This document shows positions 34,711 through 44,432 of a stretch of DNA of 64,000 bases, piece after piece (position 1 is the first letter of the stretch; each line of letters starts with the position of its first letter). The notes beneath the pieces were generated by a model. That model was not told the DNA's origin, searched no databases, and saw only the letters and a program-made list of their open reading frames with translations. Origin of the DNA: GCA-2746795 sp964643965 (lineage in GTDB: Bacteria > Chloroflexota > Anaerolineae > Promineifilales > Promineifilaceae). Made by a program: the position numbers and the translations under genes. The stretch covers positions 1-64,000 of the forward strand of contig CAZXVH010000007.1 of the NCBI GenBank assembly GCA_964643965.1. The letters run 5' to 3'.

Positions 34711-35730
34711 ATGCGTAAAAAAGTCATTTTAATCACAGGAGCGGCCGGCGAGATTGGGCAGGCTTTGATCCAGAACTTTTCACAGGTAGACACCCACGAT
34801 CTGGTAACGCTCGATTTGAATCTGTTGCCGGATGATTGCAAGGGTTTATCCACCCACATCCAGGGGGATATTTTAGACTCGAAATTATTCCGCCGTTTGG
34901 TGGCAGAATATGATTTTGACGCCATCTTTCATCTGGCGGCGCTGCTTTCAACCCGCTCTGAATTTGCGCCGGAACTGGCGCACCAGGTGAATGTAGATGG
35001 CACCCTGTATTTGCTGCAAATGGCGGCCGAACAGTCGCAGCGGCGTGGTGAAGCGGTGCGCTTTATTTTCCCCAGCTCCATTGCCGTGTACGGGCTGCCG
35101 GATTTAGAGACCAAGCAGCGTGATTTTTATGTGCGCGAATGGGATTGGAACTATCCACGCACCATGTACGGCTGCAATAAGCAATATTGTGAAATGCTGG
35201 GAACCTATTTCAGCGAAAATTACCAGCAGTTGGCCCGGCAAAAACCGGTTATGCTGGATTTCCGGGCGGTGCGCTTCCCTGGCTTAATCAGCGCTTACAC
35301 CGTGCCTTCCGGCGGCACCAGTGATTATGGGCCGGAGATGTTGCACGCCGCCGCGCAGCGCCAGCCGTATGCCTGCTTTGTGCGTGAAGACAGCGTCATC
35401 CCCTTCATGGCGATGCCGGATGCGGTGATGGCGCTGCTGCATTTGTATGCCGCGCCTAAAGCCGCGTTGCAGCGGCGGGTGTATAACGTCACCAGTTTTA
35501 GCTTGACGGCCGCGGAGTTTCGGGCGCAAGTGTTGCGGGCGTTTCCCGAGGCGGAGATCACCTTTGACCCGGATGTGGCGCGGCAGGGCATCGTTGACAG
35601 TTGGCCGGCCGGGCTGAGTGACAAAGCGGCGCAGCGAGATTGGCAGTGGCAGCCGGCCTATGATGTGACGCGGGCCTTTGATGAGTATTTAGTGCCTAAT
35701 ATTCGGGAAAGATATGTGAGCAAGCGTTAG
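34711..35730 (+). CDS. NAD-dependent dehydrogenase, L-threonine 3-dehydrogenase-like SDR
   Basis: A 339-residue extended short-chain dehydrogenase. Seen: TGAAGEIGQAL Rossmann loop, SSIAVYG, the YxxxK pair in TMYGCNKQY, and RFPGLISAYTVPSGGTSDYGPEML, the stretch that marks the threonine-dehydrogenase branch (L-threonine to 2-amino-3-ketobutyrate). GAGGAGA lies 4 nt before the ATG at 34711. Another sugar-acid substrate is possible. Confidence 0.75.
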   Translation: MRKKVILITGAAGEIGQALIQNFSQVDTHDLVTLDLNLLPDDCKGLSTHIQGDILDSKLFRRLVAEYDFDAIFHLAALLSTRSEFAPELAHQVNVDGTLYLLQMAAEQSQRRGEAVRFIFPSSIAVYGLPDLETKQRDFYVREWDWNYPRTMYGCNKQYCEMLGTYFSENYQQLARQKPVMLDFRAVRFPGLISAYTVPSGGTSDYGPEMLHAAAQRQPYACFVREDSVIPFMAMPDAVMALLHLYAAPKAALQRRVYNVTSFSLTAAEFRAQVLRAFPEAEITFDPDVARQGIVDSWPAGLSDKAAQRDWQWQPAYDVTRAFDEYLVPNIRERYVSKR

Positions 35731-35916
35731 CGGGGAGGGTGAGGGGTCGCTGCCAAAAGTTGGCGGCGGCAGTCAGCTATACTCGCTGTGGCCGCATCTC
35801 AGTCCCGAAGGGCTGCTTTCTGACCGCGCCACCTCTGGTAAAAATGTCACATTATGCCCGCTGCGAGTATAAACAAAGAGCATGAAGACGAAAAATCGGG
35901 TCATTATTCCTCTCCA

Positions 35917-38900
35917 TTATCTGGGTCTGTTTAATGGCCCCAGAGCATAGCTGGCCAGGCCGGCCGCCCCGCCCAGCAGGGTGAGCAGCAGTCCGGCCCA
36001 GGCGCCCATATTTTGGAAAACGGCCGTTCCCGGCAACCCCAGCGCGGCATAATTGTAAAGCAGCAAAGCGCCTACGATACCCCATAAAACCCAGGCAATC
36101 TGGTTGGTTGTGGCTACCTGTTGGCGCAAACTGAGCAGATAGCCGGCAATGCCCACCAGCGCCAATCCCGTTAGCACGGCAATCAGGGTGGCAAACTCCG
36201 TTAACGAGATGTTGAGCGCCGGTTCCGTTGGCTCAGGTGGAGCCGCCATAACGGTGGCGGTGGGCAGGGGCGTAGGGATGTCGGTGGGCGTGGCGGTGGC
36301 GGTGGCAGTTGGCTCGGGGGAAGGGGTAAAGGTTGGCGAAGGCGTGGGCGTGATGATGGTGACCTGGGCTTCCCCTTCGATAGTGATGTCGATTTCCTGG
36401 GAGGTGGTAGCTTCATTGGAAACGGCCGTTATGCGGAATTGCCCCGGCCCCGTTCTCGCTTCTAATACGTAATCCAGCCGCGCCATGCCGTTCAAGGTGG
36501 GCACGTTGTCGATGATGTTGACCGTGCCTTGAATGCGGTCTACCCGGATGAACTGCACATTTGTGCCATCGGGTACGGGATTGCCATTGCGGTCTGTGAT
36601 AACCCCGGTTTGTAGAGTGAGGGTATCCCCAACGGCCGTTTTTAGAGGCGCTTCACTGGCGGGTGATTGGGCGATGCCCTCATCATCGACAATAAACAAT
36701 TCGATTACCTGGGCCGGGTTGGGATTGGTTTGCTGGGACAGCAGATAATTGACGCCTTCAATACTCACCGGTGAACGGCCGTTTAGGGGGAGTTCTTGGA
36801 ACAACGCTCGGGCGGCCGTGTTAATAGCGGGGTTTATCTTGCTGTAAAGACCATAATAAGCGGTGAGTTTACTGATTTCCGTGCTGTCCAGGAGATACGG
36901 CGTGTTAAAAGCAAAGGCGATCAAATTGGCATTGCGGAATAAATCGGGTCGCTGGGCCAGGAAAGTGCGTACCCCGGTCACATCGGCGTCATCCAAAAGG
37001 GCGAACACGATCCAATTGACCCCTTCCGCAAAACTTTCTTGGACGAGATAAGCGGCCGGAATGGTAGGCGGCGCTTCGGGCGTCAGGTTGGGTTCTGGCG
37101 ACTCTGGCGGATCATCCAATTCTTCAGACGGGGTTGTAGGAGTGAGAAAAGCGGTAGAGGTGGGCAGTACGATGGGTTCCGGGGCGGCTAGAAATTCCGC
37201 TAAATCATCCAGGGTATAGCTCACGATTTGTTCCGGCTGCACCTGCCCGGTAGCCCCAGGCCCATACAAAGCGAGAATTTCATTTTGTAAGGCGTCAACG
37301 CTTATGTACGGTTGTGGCAGGCAGGTGGAACATTGTTTTGCTTCCTGCAAGTCAGTAAAGATGATGATGCGGTCATTTGAGCCAGGCGGGCTGGGTAATC
37401 GTTCTAATAAAGTGCCTGGATCGGGTGAAATCAGGGTAAGCGCTTTCTGGGAAATGTCGAAAACGGCCGTTTTTCCTTGATCCTCGTCTTGCCCGGCATT
37501 GTCACGATCTACCAGCACATTTTCTGGTGAAAAATCTTGATCATACTGGCTCAGTTTTGTTTTGAGGATGCGCAAAACGGCCTCATTCAAGCGCTGCTGA
37601 AAAGTGGGGTCTGTCTGGTAAAGTTCTTGGAACCAGAGAATGGTATTTTTTACATTATCAAGTTGTTGTTCTGGCGAAGCATTACTCAAAGAAAAATCGG
37701 TGAGTAAGAGCAGATCGTTCCCAGCCAAAAAAGCATCTTTGGCGATGCGTCGGTAGGGAAACGCCTGCTCGGTATCATCATAATAACGGGCCACTGCCCT
37801 TGCGCCTAACGAGTCAGATACGATCAGCCCCCCCTGTTGATGCCAGGTGGCTAACTCAGGCAGTTGGAGCAGCGTGGAGAGCGCCTGCCGGTCAAAGCTG
37901 ACCGGAGCGGTTGACGCTTGAATATTGCCCTGGAAACCTTGATAGCGGATATGAGTCGCCAGCAGCCCTTCCACCATTTGCGCCTCGTTGGGGGCGCTGC
38001 CGGTGACGGCGAAAAAGGGCGCCAGTTCCACTTTACGCAATTCATCCAGGCTCTTGCGCACCGTTGGTATTTCTTGGGTAACGGCGCGGTCGCTGCTGCC
38101 AATGCCGGGGAAATGTTTGGCGATAACGGCTAAACGGCCGTTACTGCCCAGATGCAGCCCGCCGGTATAAGCCTGTCCCATCAACCCCACCCAATAGGGG
38201 TCGCCGCCAAATGAGCGCACACCCAGATTGCCGTTGCCGGGAGCGGTATTGGTGGCCACATCCAGCACCGGTCCCAGCAGCATATTGACGCCGATGGCAT
38301 CCAGTTCTCTGCCGCCAATACGCCCCACAGCGGCCGCATTCTCTGGCCGCCAGGTTGCGCCCAGAGTCATATTGCTGGGCAGCGGCTCCAGACCATTGAA
38401 GAGTTCGCTGTAAATAGGGCCATCTCGTTCCTGGTTGATGGCCACAAACAAAGGGACGGCGTTGCTGGGGGGAGGAGTGGTGGAAATGGGCAGTGGCGTG
38501 GGTTGGGCTGTGCCTTCCGGCAGCTCTGGCAGTTCACGCACGGCCGTTGTCAGCCCCAGCAGCGCCAGCCGTTGTAAATCATTATTTAAATCTGCCACCT
38601 GCAAAGGGGCCTCAGCCAGATTGCCGTAACCGGTGATATTGTCATTTTCAGCCAGCAGCACCACACCGCCGACATGATAGGTGCGTATCAAATCAGCAAT
38701 GTCGCTGTCCTGGTAGGCTGCGTCTCCCACGAAAGGAACCAGAAAAACCTGGCCCACCCGTTCCACGGCGCTCATTGAATTGAGCAGGGCGAGAGCCTGT
38801 TCTTCAAGGGGAACTGGCTCATCTTGGGCGATAACGGCCGTTTTCTGACCACCAGACAGCATGAAACAAATTAAGCAGGCGGCTGCTATCCAGCTGCGCC

Positions 38901-38937
38901 ATAATCGTGTCATGGTGAAGGGTATCTCATTTTTCAT
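35917..38937 (-). CDS. Large secreted/membrane glycoside hydrolase family 3 protein
   Basis: 1006 residues. Order: signal peptide (about 10-37), GH3 N-acetylhexosaminidase-like barrel (45-450) with VFLVPFVG, GGVVLLAEND, AVIAKHFPGIGSSD and the nucleophile region GLIVSDSLGARAV, a second GH3-like alpha/beta domain (500-720), an Ig-like Big domain (765-865), a Pro/Thr-rich stalk (875-920), and two or three C-terminal membrane helices. Such enzymes release beta-linked N-acetylglucosamine from cell-wall fragments. Unusual for GH3: C-terminal membrane anchoring and the stalk. A second ATG at residue 9 is a possible start. Confidence 0.88.
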   Translation of the reverse strand: MKNEIPFTMTRLWRSWIAAACLICFMLSGGQKTAVIAQDEPVPLEEQALALLNSMSAVERVGQVFLVPFVGDAAYQDSDIADLIRTYHVGGVVLLAENDNITGYGNLAEAPLQVADLNNDLQRLALLGLTTAVRELPELPEGTAQPTPLPISTTPPPSNAVPLFVAINQERDGPIYSELFNGLEPLPSNMTLGATWRPENAAAVGRIGGRELDAIGVNMLLGPVLDVATNTAPGNGNLGVRSFGGDPYWVGLMGQAYTGGLHLGSNGRLAVIAKHFPGIGSSDRAVTQEIPTVRKSLDELRKVELAPFFAVTGSAPNEAQMVEGLLATHIRYQGFQGNIQASTAPVSFDRQALSTLLQLPELATWHQQGGLIVSDSLGARAVARYYDDTEQAFPYRRIAKDAFLAGNDLLLLTDFSLSNASPEQQLDNVKNTILWFQELYQTDPTFQQRLNEAVLRILKTKLSQYDQDFSPENVLVDRDNAGQDEDQGKTAVFDISQKALTLISPDPGTLLERLPSPPGSNDRIIIFTDLQEAKQCSTCLPQPYISVDALQNEILALYGPGATGQVQPEQIVSYTLDDLAEFLAAPEPIVLPTSTAFLTPTTPSEELDDPPESPEPNLTPEAPPTIPAAYLVQESFAEGVNWIVFALLDDADVTGVRTFLAQRPDLFRNANLIAFAFNTPYLLDSTEISKLTAYYGLYSKINPAINTAARALFQELPLNGRSPVSIEGVNYLLSQQTNPNPAQVIELFIVDDEGIAQSPASEAPLKTAVGDTLTLQTGVITDRNGNPVPDGTNVQFIRVDRIQGTVNIIDNVPTLNGMARLDYVLEARTGPGQFRITAVSNEATTSQEIDITIEGEAQVTIITPTPSPTFTPSPEPTATATATPTDIPTPLPTATVMAAPPEPTEPALNISLTEFATLIAVLTGLALVGIAGYLLSLRQQVATTNQIAWVLWGIVGALLLYNYAALGLPGTAVFQNMGAWAGLLLTLLGGAAGLASYALGPLNRPR

Positions 38938-39011
38938 CGCGTCTTAATGGTGAGGCAAGCGGCGTCTTTTCCATCACACGACGCAAAAAGTTAAGGCAAT
39001 TATAGCGTACA

Positions 39012-39097
39012 TTGCCCTCTCCAACACCTGTGTTAAAATCACAAAATATTGAACTATCAATCTGGATGGAATTGATTTGTTCCTTCCAGATTTTTTT
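39012..39097 (+). promoter_or_regulatory. Promoter and T-run hairpin leader of the first S41 peptidase
   Basis: TTGCCC (39012-39017), 16 bp, TAAAAT (39034-39039). Then AATCTGGA (39059-39066) pairs with TCCAGATT (39085-39092) and is followed by seven Ts (39091-39097). That is a terminator shape lying inside the leader, 20 nt before the ATG. Confidence 0.6.
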
Positions 39098-39117
39098 ATG
39101 GCTTGTTGATCCAATCT

Positions 39118-40326
39118 ATGTCAGAAAAAACACGCAATCTTCTCGCCATTATCATGTTAGTCGTGCTGGCTTCCAGCGCCTTTATTGCCGGTTATTTCAC
39201 CAACGATTATGTGGAATTGCAAGGCGGCGTCGTGGTTCATGCCGCAGATGAGTTTGGCGTCTTTTGGGAAGCCTGGGATCGGATTGATGAGAGTTTCATC
39301 GGTGATGTACCCTCAGATCGCGATGTGGCCTATGGCGCGATTCGTGGCTCCATGGCCGGCCTTAATGATCCCTACACCGTCTTTATTGAACCGGTGGTGC
39401 GGCAGGAAGAGCGGCAGTCGCTGCAAGGGCATTTTGGCGGCATCGGCGCCACCCTTTCAAGACCCGAGGAGGGCGGTCCCATTGTGGTGGATCCGCTGCC
39501 GGATAATCCGGCGGCGAAAGCGGGGATGCTGCCCGGCGATATTCTCCTGGCTGTAGACGGCATAGAGATTACGCCGGAGATGACTGTGCTGGCTGTGCGT
39601 GACATGATTCGAGGTGAAAAGGGAACGGCCGTTATCCTGACAGTTTTACATGAAGGCGAGGCGGAACCGGTTGATTTAGAAATCGTGCGGGATGATATTT
39701 TAGACCCGTCGGTGAGTTACCGTCTGGTGGGCGAAGAAAGCAATATTGGCTACATTCGCCTGGCCCGTTTTAGTGGTGAAAGCAGCCAGGAAGTGGCGGA
39801 CGCCATCAACAGCCTGCTGGCGGAAGGCGCAGAAAAGCTTATTTTAGACCTCAGAAATAATGGCGGCGGATTGTTGAATGCGGCCGTTGATGTCTCCGAT
39901 CACTTTCTCAGCGATGGCCCGATTTTGTACCAGGTCACAAAAGATGAAGGGGAAAAAGAGTACCTGGCGACGGACAAAACGTTGGCGCCAGACGTGCCCC
40001 TGGTGGTATTGATCAACGGCGGCACGGCCAGCGCCTCTGAAATTGTGGCCGGCGCTTTACAAGATCGGGGCCGCGCCATCTTAATAGGCGATCACCCTTC
40101 TTATGGCAAAGGCTCCGTGCAGTTGGTCTATGATTTGAGCGATGGCTCCTCGGTGCATATCACCTCGGCCCGCTGGTTTACGCCGGACAGAGCGCAAATC
40201 GATCAGCAAGGTTTACAACCGGATATTTTGGTGGAGATCACCCAGGCAGGCATTGAAAACGGCCGTGATGAAGTATTGAATCGGGCCATTGAATTTTTGC
40301 AAGTGGGTGAGCAAGCGAAGCAGTAG
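39118..40326 (+). CDS. S41 family C-terminal processing peptidase (first copy)
   Basis: 402 residues: N-terminal membrane anchor (10-30), CtpA-like helical cap, PDZ domain (about 90-175) and S41 serine protease core with NNGGGLLNAAV, GGTASASEIVAGAL (catalytic Ser) and YGKGSVQLV (catalytic Lys). It cuts proteins near their C-termini outside the membrane. A second, diverged copy follows after 23 bp. Confidence 0.92.
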   Translation: MSEKTRNLLAIIMLVVLASSAFIAGYFTNDYVELQGGVVVHAADEFGVFWEAWDRIDESFIGDVPSDRDVAYGAIRGSMAGLNDPYTVFIEPVVRQEERQSLQGHFGGIGATLSRPEEGGPIVVDPLPDNPAAKAGMLPGDILLAVDGIEITPEMTVLAVRDMIRGEKGTAVILTVLHEGEAEPVDLEIVRDDILDPSVSYRLVGEESNIGYIRLARFSGESSQEVADAINSLLAEGAEKLILDLRNNGGGLLNAAVDVSDHFLSDGPILYQVTKDEGEKEYLATDKTLAPDVPLVVLINGGTASASEIVAGALQDRGRAILIGDHPSYGKGSVQLVYDLSDGSSVHITSARWFTPDRAQIDQQGLQPDILVEITQAGIENGRDEVLNRAIEFLQVGEQAKQ

Positions 40327-40349
40327 CTTCTTTATAAACGAGTGTGTAA

Positions 40350-41732
40350 ATGAATGATGAAACGAAACCGACACGCGCCATAAATTGGCTGCTGATTGCA
40401 GGAACGGCCGTTATGGCCTTGTTGTTGTGCGGTGGCCTCTCGGCCGTCACTTTTGCCCTGGGACGGGCCACCAGCGAACCACAAATCCTCACAGAAACCA
40501 TCACCGAGTATGTGGAAGTGGAAGTGACGCGAGAGTCGCCGGTGGCGGTGGAGATAACGGTGATTGCAACGGCCGTTTCCCCCACCCAAACTGACGAGAT
40601 AGCCAAACCAGAAACGCCTCCCACGACGCCCACCGATACGCCCATCCGCAAACCACTCGCCGGCCCTGGCGAGATTGATTTAAGCGTCTATTACGAAGCC
40701 TGGGACATCATCAACCGTGAATTTGATGGCGACATGCCCCCAGAAGAAGAGATGCTCTATGCCATCATCGCCGGTTCCCTGGAAACCCTGGATGATGACT
40801 ACACCCGCTTTGTCGAGCCGGATGTGGCCGCCCGCATACGCGAAGATATGGGCGGCTCCGTGGAAGGCATTGGCGCCTTCGTGCGCGAAACTGAAGAAGG
40901 CTGGATAGAAATTGTGCGCCCCATCGACGGTCAACCGGCCGATCTGGTAGGCTTAAAAGGGGGCGACATCATCATCAAAGTGGATGGTGAAGAAGTCACT
41001 GGCATGAGCCTGGATGAAGTGCTGCTGCTGGTACGCGGCCCCCGTGATACCCAGGTGACGCTCACCGTTTTCCGGCCCAAAGAGGGGGAAGAACTGGAAT
41101 TCACCATCACCCGCACCCGCTTTGAAGTACCCATCATCGAAGCAAAGATGCTGGATGATAACATCGGCTACATTCATTTAAGCGAATTTAACAGCAACGC
41201 CTTTGAGCGCACCCAAGAAGCGCTTAATGATCTGTTGAGCCAGGGTGCAGTAGGCATCATCTTTGATTTGCGTGACAATCCCGGCGGCTTTTTAGACCAG
41301 TCGGTGGCGGTGGCGGATCTGTTTGTGCCGGAAGGCGTGGTGCTGTTTGAACGAAACAATGCCGGTCTCGACAAGGAGTTCACGGCCGACAGCGGCGACG
41401 CGGGTGAAGAGATCCCCCTGGTCGTCTTAATAAACGCCGGCAGCGCCAGCGCCTCCGAAATTGTAGCCGGGGCTATCCGGGACAATGATCGGGCCTTGTT
41501 GGTGGGCGAGACCACCTTTGGCAAAGGGTCCGTGCAGCAGCTGCATCAACTTTCCGATGGTTCGGAACTGCGCGTGACCATCGCCCGCTGGTATACGCCC
41601 GCCAACGTTTCCATTAGCGAAGAGGGCATTGCCCCCGATATTGAAGCGCCCACGCCCGATGATTTTATGCTGGGCGGGGAAGGGGATACCCAGTTAGAAC
41701 GGGCGCTGGAGTTATTGCGGACAGGACAATGA
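40350..41732 (+). CDS. S41 family C-terminal processing peptidase (second copy)
   Basis: 460 residues: membrane anchor (13-38), a Thr/Pro/Glu-rich linker (45-110) missing from the first copy, cap, PDZ (about 170-260), and core with DNPGGFLDQSV, GSASASEIVAGAI (Ser) and FGKGSVQQL (Lys). The stop overlaps the smpB ATG (ATGA), so it is coupled to trans-translation. A link between Ctp-type proteases and removal of abnormal proteins is inference from this arrangement. Confidence 0.92.
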   Translation: MNDETKPTRAINWLLIAGTAVMALLLCGGLSAVTFALGRATSEPQILTETITEYVEVEVTRESPVAVEITVIATAVSPTQTDEIAKPETPPTTPTDTPIRKPLAGPGEIDLSVYYEAWDIINREFDGDMPPEEEMLYAIIAGSLETLDDDYTRFVEPDVAARIREDMGGSVEGIGAFVRETEEGWIEIVRPIDGQPADLVGLKGGDIIIKVDGEEVTGMSLDEVLLLVRGPRDTQVTLTVFRPKEGEELEFTITRTRFEVPIIEAKMLDDNIGYIHLSEFNSNAFERTQEALNDLLSQGAVGIIFDLRDNPGGFLDQSVAVADLFVPEGVVLFERNNAGLDKEFTADSGDAGEEIPLVVLINAGSASASEIVAGAIRDNDRALLVGETTFGKGSVQQLHQLSDGSELRVTIARWYTPANVSISEEGIAPDIEAPTPDDFMLGGEGDTQLERALELLRTGQ

Positions 41733-42214
41733 GCAAACAGCAAAGCAGCAATCAGCCGGGCGGCATTAAAATCATCGCCAAGAACAAACGAGCCACGTTT
41801 GATTATCTGCTGGGAGAGACGTTTGAAGCGGGGCTGGTTTTAACCGGCACAGAGATCAAGTCGATCCGGGCGCATCAGGTGAACCTGCGCCGCAGTTATG
41901 TGCAGGTCAGAAACGGGGAGTTATGGCTGGTGGAGGCTAATATTGCCCCTTATGAGCATGGCAATATTCAGAATCATGATTCAGAACGGCCGCGTAAACT
42001 GCTGCTGCACCGCCGGGAAATCAATAAGATCATCGACCGCTTGCAGCAAAAGAATCTGACGGTGGTGCCCACGAAATTGTATTTGAAGCATGGGCGGGCC
42101 AAGGTGGAGATTGCCCTGGCGCAGGGCAAGAAGCAGCACGACAAACGCCAGGATATTGCCAAACGGGATGATCAGCGCCGCATCGAGCGGGCGCTGCGCG
42201 AAAAGTATCGGTAG
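41729..42214 (+). CDS. smpB: SsrA-binding protein SmpB
   Basis: 161 residues, binds tmRNA and brings it to stalled ribosomes. Seen: NKRATFDYLLGETFEAGLVLTGTEIKSIR, SYVQV, HGNIQNHDSERPRKLLLHR, and the basic C-terminal tail KKQHDKRQDIAKRD. Full length. No tmRNA gene was found in the window. Confidence 0.97.
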   Translation: MSKQQSSNQPGGIKIIAKNKRATFDYLLGETFEAGLVLTGTEIKSIRAHQVNLRRSYVQVRNGELWLVEANIAPYEHGNIQNHDSERPRKLLLHRREINKIIDRLQQKNLTVVPTKLYLKHGRAKVEIALAQGKKQHDKRQDIAKRDDQRRIERALREKYR

Positions 42215-42230
42215 GTAAGAAGTTCAGGCA

Positions 42231-42263
42231 AGAAGTTCAACTTTTTTAAGAAGTTGAACTTCT
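42231..42263. terminator. Bidirectional terminator between smpB and tex
   Basis: AGAAGTTCAACTT (42231-42243) pairs with AAGTTGAACTTCT (42251-42263) over 13 bp, with T-runs on both strands. It overlaps the tex stop codon at 42262-42264. Confidence 0.85.
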
Positions 42264-44403
42264 AATCAGGCCAACCCAAACTAATCCGCCCACGATCTTC
42301 CTCCACTTTCAAAATACTGACTTCCAAGACATCACCCACAGTGAGCGTTTCGCCGCGAGGCAGTTGGCTGCGGTGCAGCAGGCCATCTTGTTTGACGCCA
42401 ATATCGATGAAAGCGCCAAAATCGACCACGTTGCGCACCGTGCCTTTCAAGCGCATCCCTAAATGTAGATCGGCCATACTCAACACGTCATTGCGTAAAA
42501 TCGGCTTGGGCAAATCTTCGCGGGGGTCACGGCCGGGGCGTATTAGCTGTTCAAAAATATCGGTGAGGGTGGGCACGCCGGTTCCCAGTTCTGCGGCCAG
42601 GTCTGCCAGAGAGATGGATTGGCGCAATGCCTGGAGCAGTGGTTCTCGCTCGGCCGGTTGGCTGGTGGCTTTGAGGCCGGCGCGTTGCAGAACGGCCGTT
42701 GCCACCCCGTAGCTCTCTGGATGAATGGCGCTGGCGTCAAGGGGTTCATCCCCATCCCGGATGCGCAGGAAACCGGCGCTCTGTTCAAACGCCTTGCTGC
42801 CCAGGCCGTTGACTTTGGTGAGGGCGGTGCGGTGGGGGAAACGGCCGTTTTTGTCCCGGTAGCTCACGATTTTTTCCGCCAGCTTGGGGCCAATGCCCGA
42901 TACATACGTCAGCAGCGCCGGCGAGGCCGTATTCACATCCACCCCCACCTGGTTCACCACCGACTCCACTACGCTGTCCAGCGCCGCCGCCAGCGCCGTC
43001 TGATTTACATCATGCTGATACATGCCCACGCCGATGGATTTGGGGTCGATTTTCACCAGTTCCGCCAGCGGATCTTGCACCCGGCGGCCAATAGACGCCG
43101 CGCCGCGAATAGTCACATCCAAATCTGGCAGTTCCGCTTTGGCTAATTTGCTGGCGCTGTAAATGCTGGCCCCGGCCTCGTTCACCAGCAGATAGCGCAC
43201 CCCATCCAGCTGGCGCGTTAGTTCTGCCGCTAATTTTTCCGTTTCGCGGGAGGCCGTGCCGTTGCCGATGGCGATGAGGGTGATGTGATGTCGATTGATG
43301 AGCAGCGCCAATTGTTTCAAGGCTGCTTCCCACATTTTTTGCGGCGCATGAGGATAAATCACGCCACTGTCTAGCACTTTGCCGGTGGTATCAATGACCG
43401 CCAGTTTGCAGCCGGTGCGAAAGCCGGGGTCCAGGGCTAGGATGGTCTGGTCGGCCAGGGGCGGCTGGCTGAGCAAGCCGCGCAGATTGTCGGCAAAGAC
43501 GCGGATGGCATGGGCCTCGGCCGTTTCCGTGAGGGTGCGGCGTACATCGCGCTCTATGGCGGGCAGCAGCAGCCGTTGAGCGGCGTCTTGCATGCAAAGC
43601 TGGAGCGGTTCAGCGAAGGGGGAGTGGCGAAAATCGGGCCGGAAAGTAGTGCGCATGGGCAGCAGCCAATCATTTTCGCTAACTTCCAATTTGACGCGCA
43701 CGATTTTTTCCGCTTCGCCCCGATTGATAGCTAATATCTGGTGCGGGCGCAAGCGGTCAACACGCATCTGGTACTTGTAATAGAGGTGGTAGACCTCTTT
43801 TTCATCGATGGCGTCAGCCACTTTTTCTACCTGGAGGACGCCAAATTTGAGCGCTTTTTCGCGCACACCCTGGCGCACCTGGGGATTGTCGCTGATGGTT
43901 TCGGCCACGATGTCATAGGCGCCGGCCAGGGCTTCAGGCACGGTGGGAGCGGCGTCGGTGAGGAAGGGGTGGGCCAGTTCTTCGACGGATTTGGGGGAAC
44001 GGGGCTGCGCCAGCACCAGGTCGGCCAGCGGGGTTAACCCTTTTTCGCGGGCGATGGTGGCCCGGGTGCGCCGCTTCGGTTTGTAGGGTTGGTAGAGGTC
44101 TTCCAACGCCGTCATGGTTTCGGCGGCCAGGAGCGCCTGGCGCAGGTCTGGCGTCATTTTCTCCTGGTCGCTGATGGAGGCGATGATGGTTTGCCGCCGG
44201 TCGTCCAGCGCCCGCAGTTTTCCGGTGCGTTCCTGAATGGCGCGAAGCTGTTCTTCGTCCAGGCTGCCGGTGGCTTCTTTGCGGTAGCGGGCGATGAAGG
44301 GGATGGTATTGCCGGAATCAAGCAGGGTGGTAACGGCCGTTACTTGCGCTGCTCGCAGCGATAATTCTTGAGCGATTTGGTTTGCATGTGTCATGATGGG
44401 CAT
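42262..44403 (-). CDS. tex: RNA-binding transcription accessory protein Tex
   Basis: 713 residues: N-terminal helical region (IPFIARYRKEATGSLDEEQL), YqgF-like domain (LALDPGFRTGCKLAVID near 325), helix-hairpin-helix (SGIGPKLAEKIVSYR, NGLGSKAFEQSAGFLRI), and C-terminal S1 domain (GTVRNVVDFGAFIDIGVKQDGLLH). It binds nucleic acids and acts on transcription elongation. TATAAT overlaps the first codons at 44402-44407, so the ATG at 44394 may be used, possibly with a very short leader. Confidence 0.95.
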   Translation of the reverse strand: MPIMTHANQIAQELSLRAAQVTAVTTLLDSGNTIPFIARYRKEATGSLDEEQLRAIQERTGKLRALDDRRQTIIASISDQEKMTPDLRQALLAAETMTALEDLYQPYKPKRRTRATIAREKGLTPLADLVLAQPRSPKSVEELAHPFLTDAAPTVPEALAGAYDIVAETISDNPQVRQGVREKALKFGVLQVEKVADAIDEKEVYHLYYKYQMRVDRLRPHQILAINRGEAEKIVRVKLEVSENDWLLPMRTTFRPDFRHSPFAEPLQLCMQDAAQRLLLPAIERDVRRTLTETAEAHAIRVFADNLRGLLSQPPLADQTILALDPGFRTGCKLAVIDTTGKVLDSGVIYPHAPQKMWEAALKQLALLINRHHITLIAIGNGTASRETEKLAAELTRQLDGVRYLLVNEAGASIYSASKLAKAELPDLDVTIRGAASIGRRVQDPLAELVKIDPKSIGVGMYQHDVNQTALAAALDSVVESVVNQVGVDVNTASPALLTYVSGIGPKLAEKIVSYRDKNGRFPHRTALTKVNGLGSKAFEQSAGFLRIRDGDEPLDASAIHPESYGVATAVLQRAGLKATSQPAEREPLLQALRQSISLADLAAELGTGVPTLTDIFEQLIRPGRDPREDLPKPILRNDVLSMADLHLGMRLKGTVRNVVDFGAFIDIGVKQDGLLHRSQLPRGETLTVGDVLEVSILKVEEDRGRISLGWPD

Positions 44404-44432
44404 TATAACGAAGGGTCAGTAGTTGGGCGAGT

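Noticed and set aside
35731..35916. Small gene between the TDH-like and GH3 genes
   Set aside because: Only an imperfect TATACTCGC/GCGAGTATA dyad is present; the frame at 35852-36085 is a shadow of the GH3 gene end.
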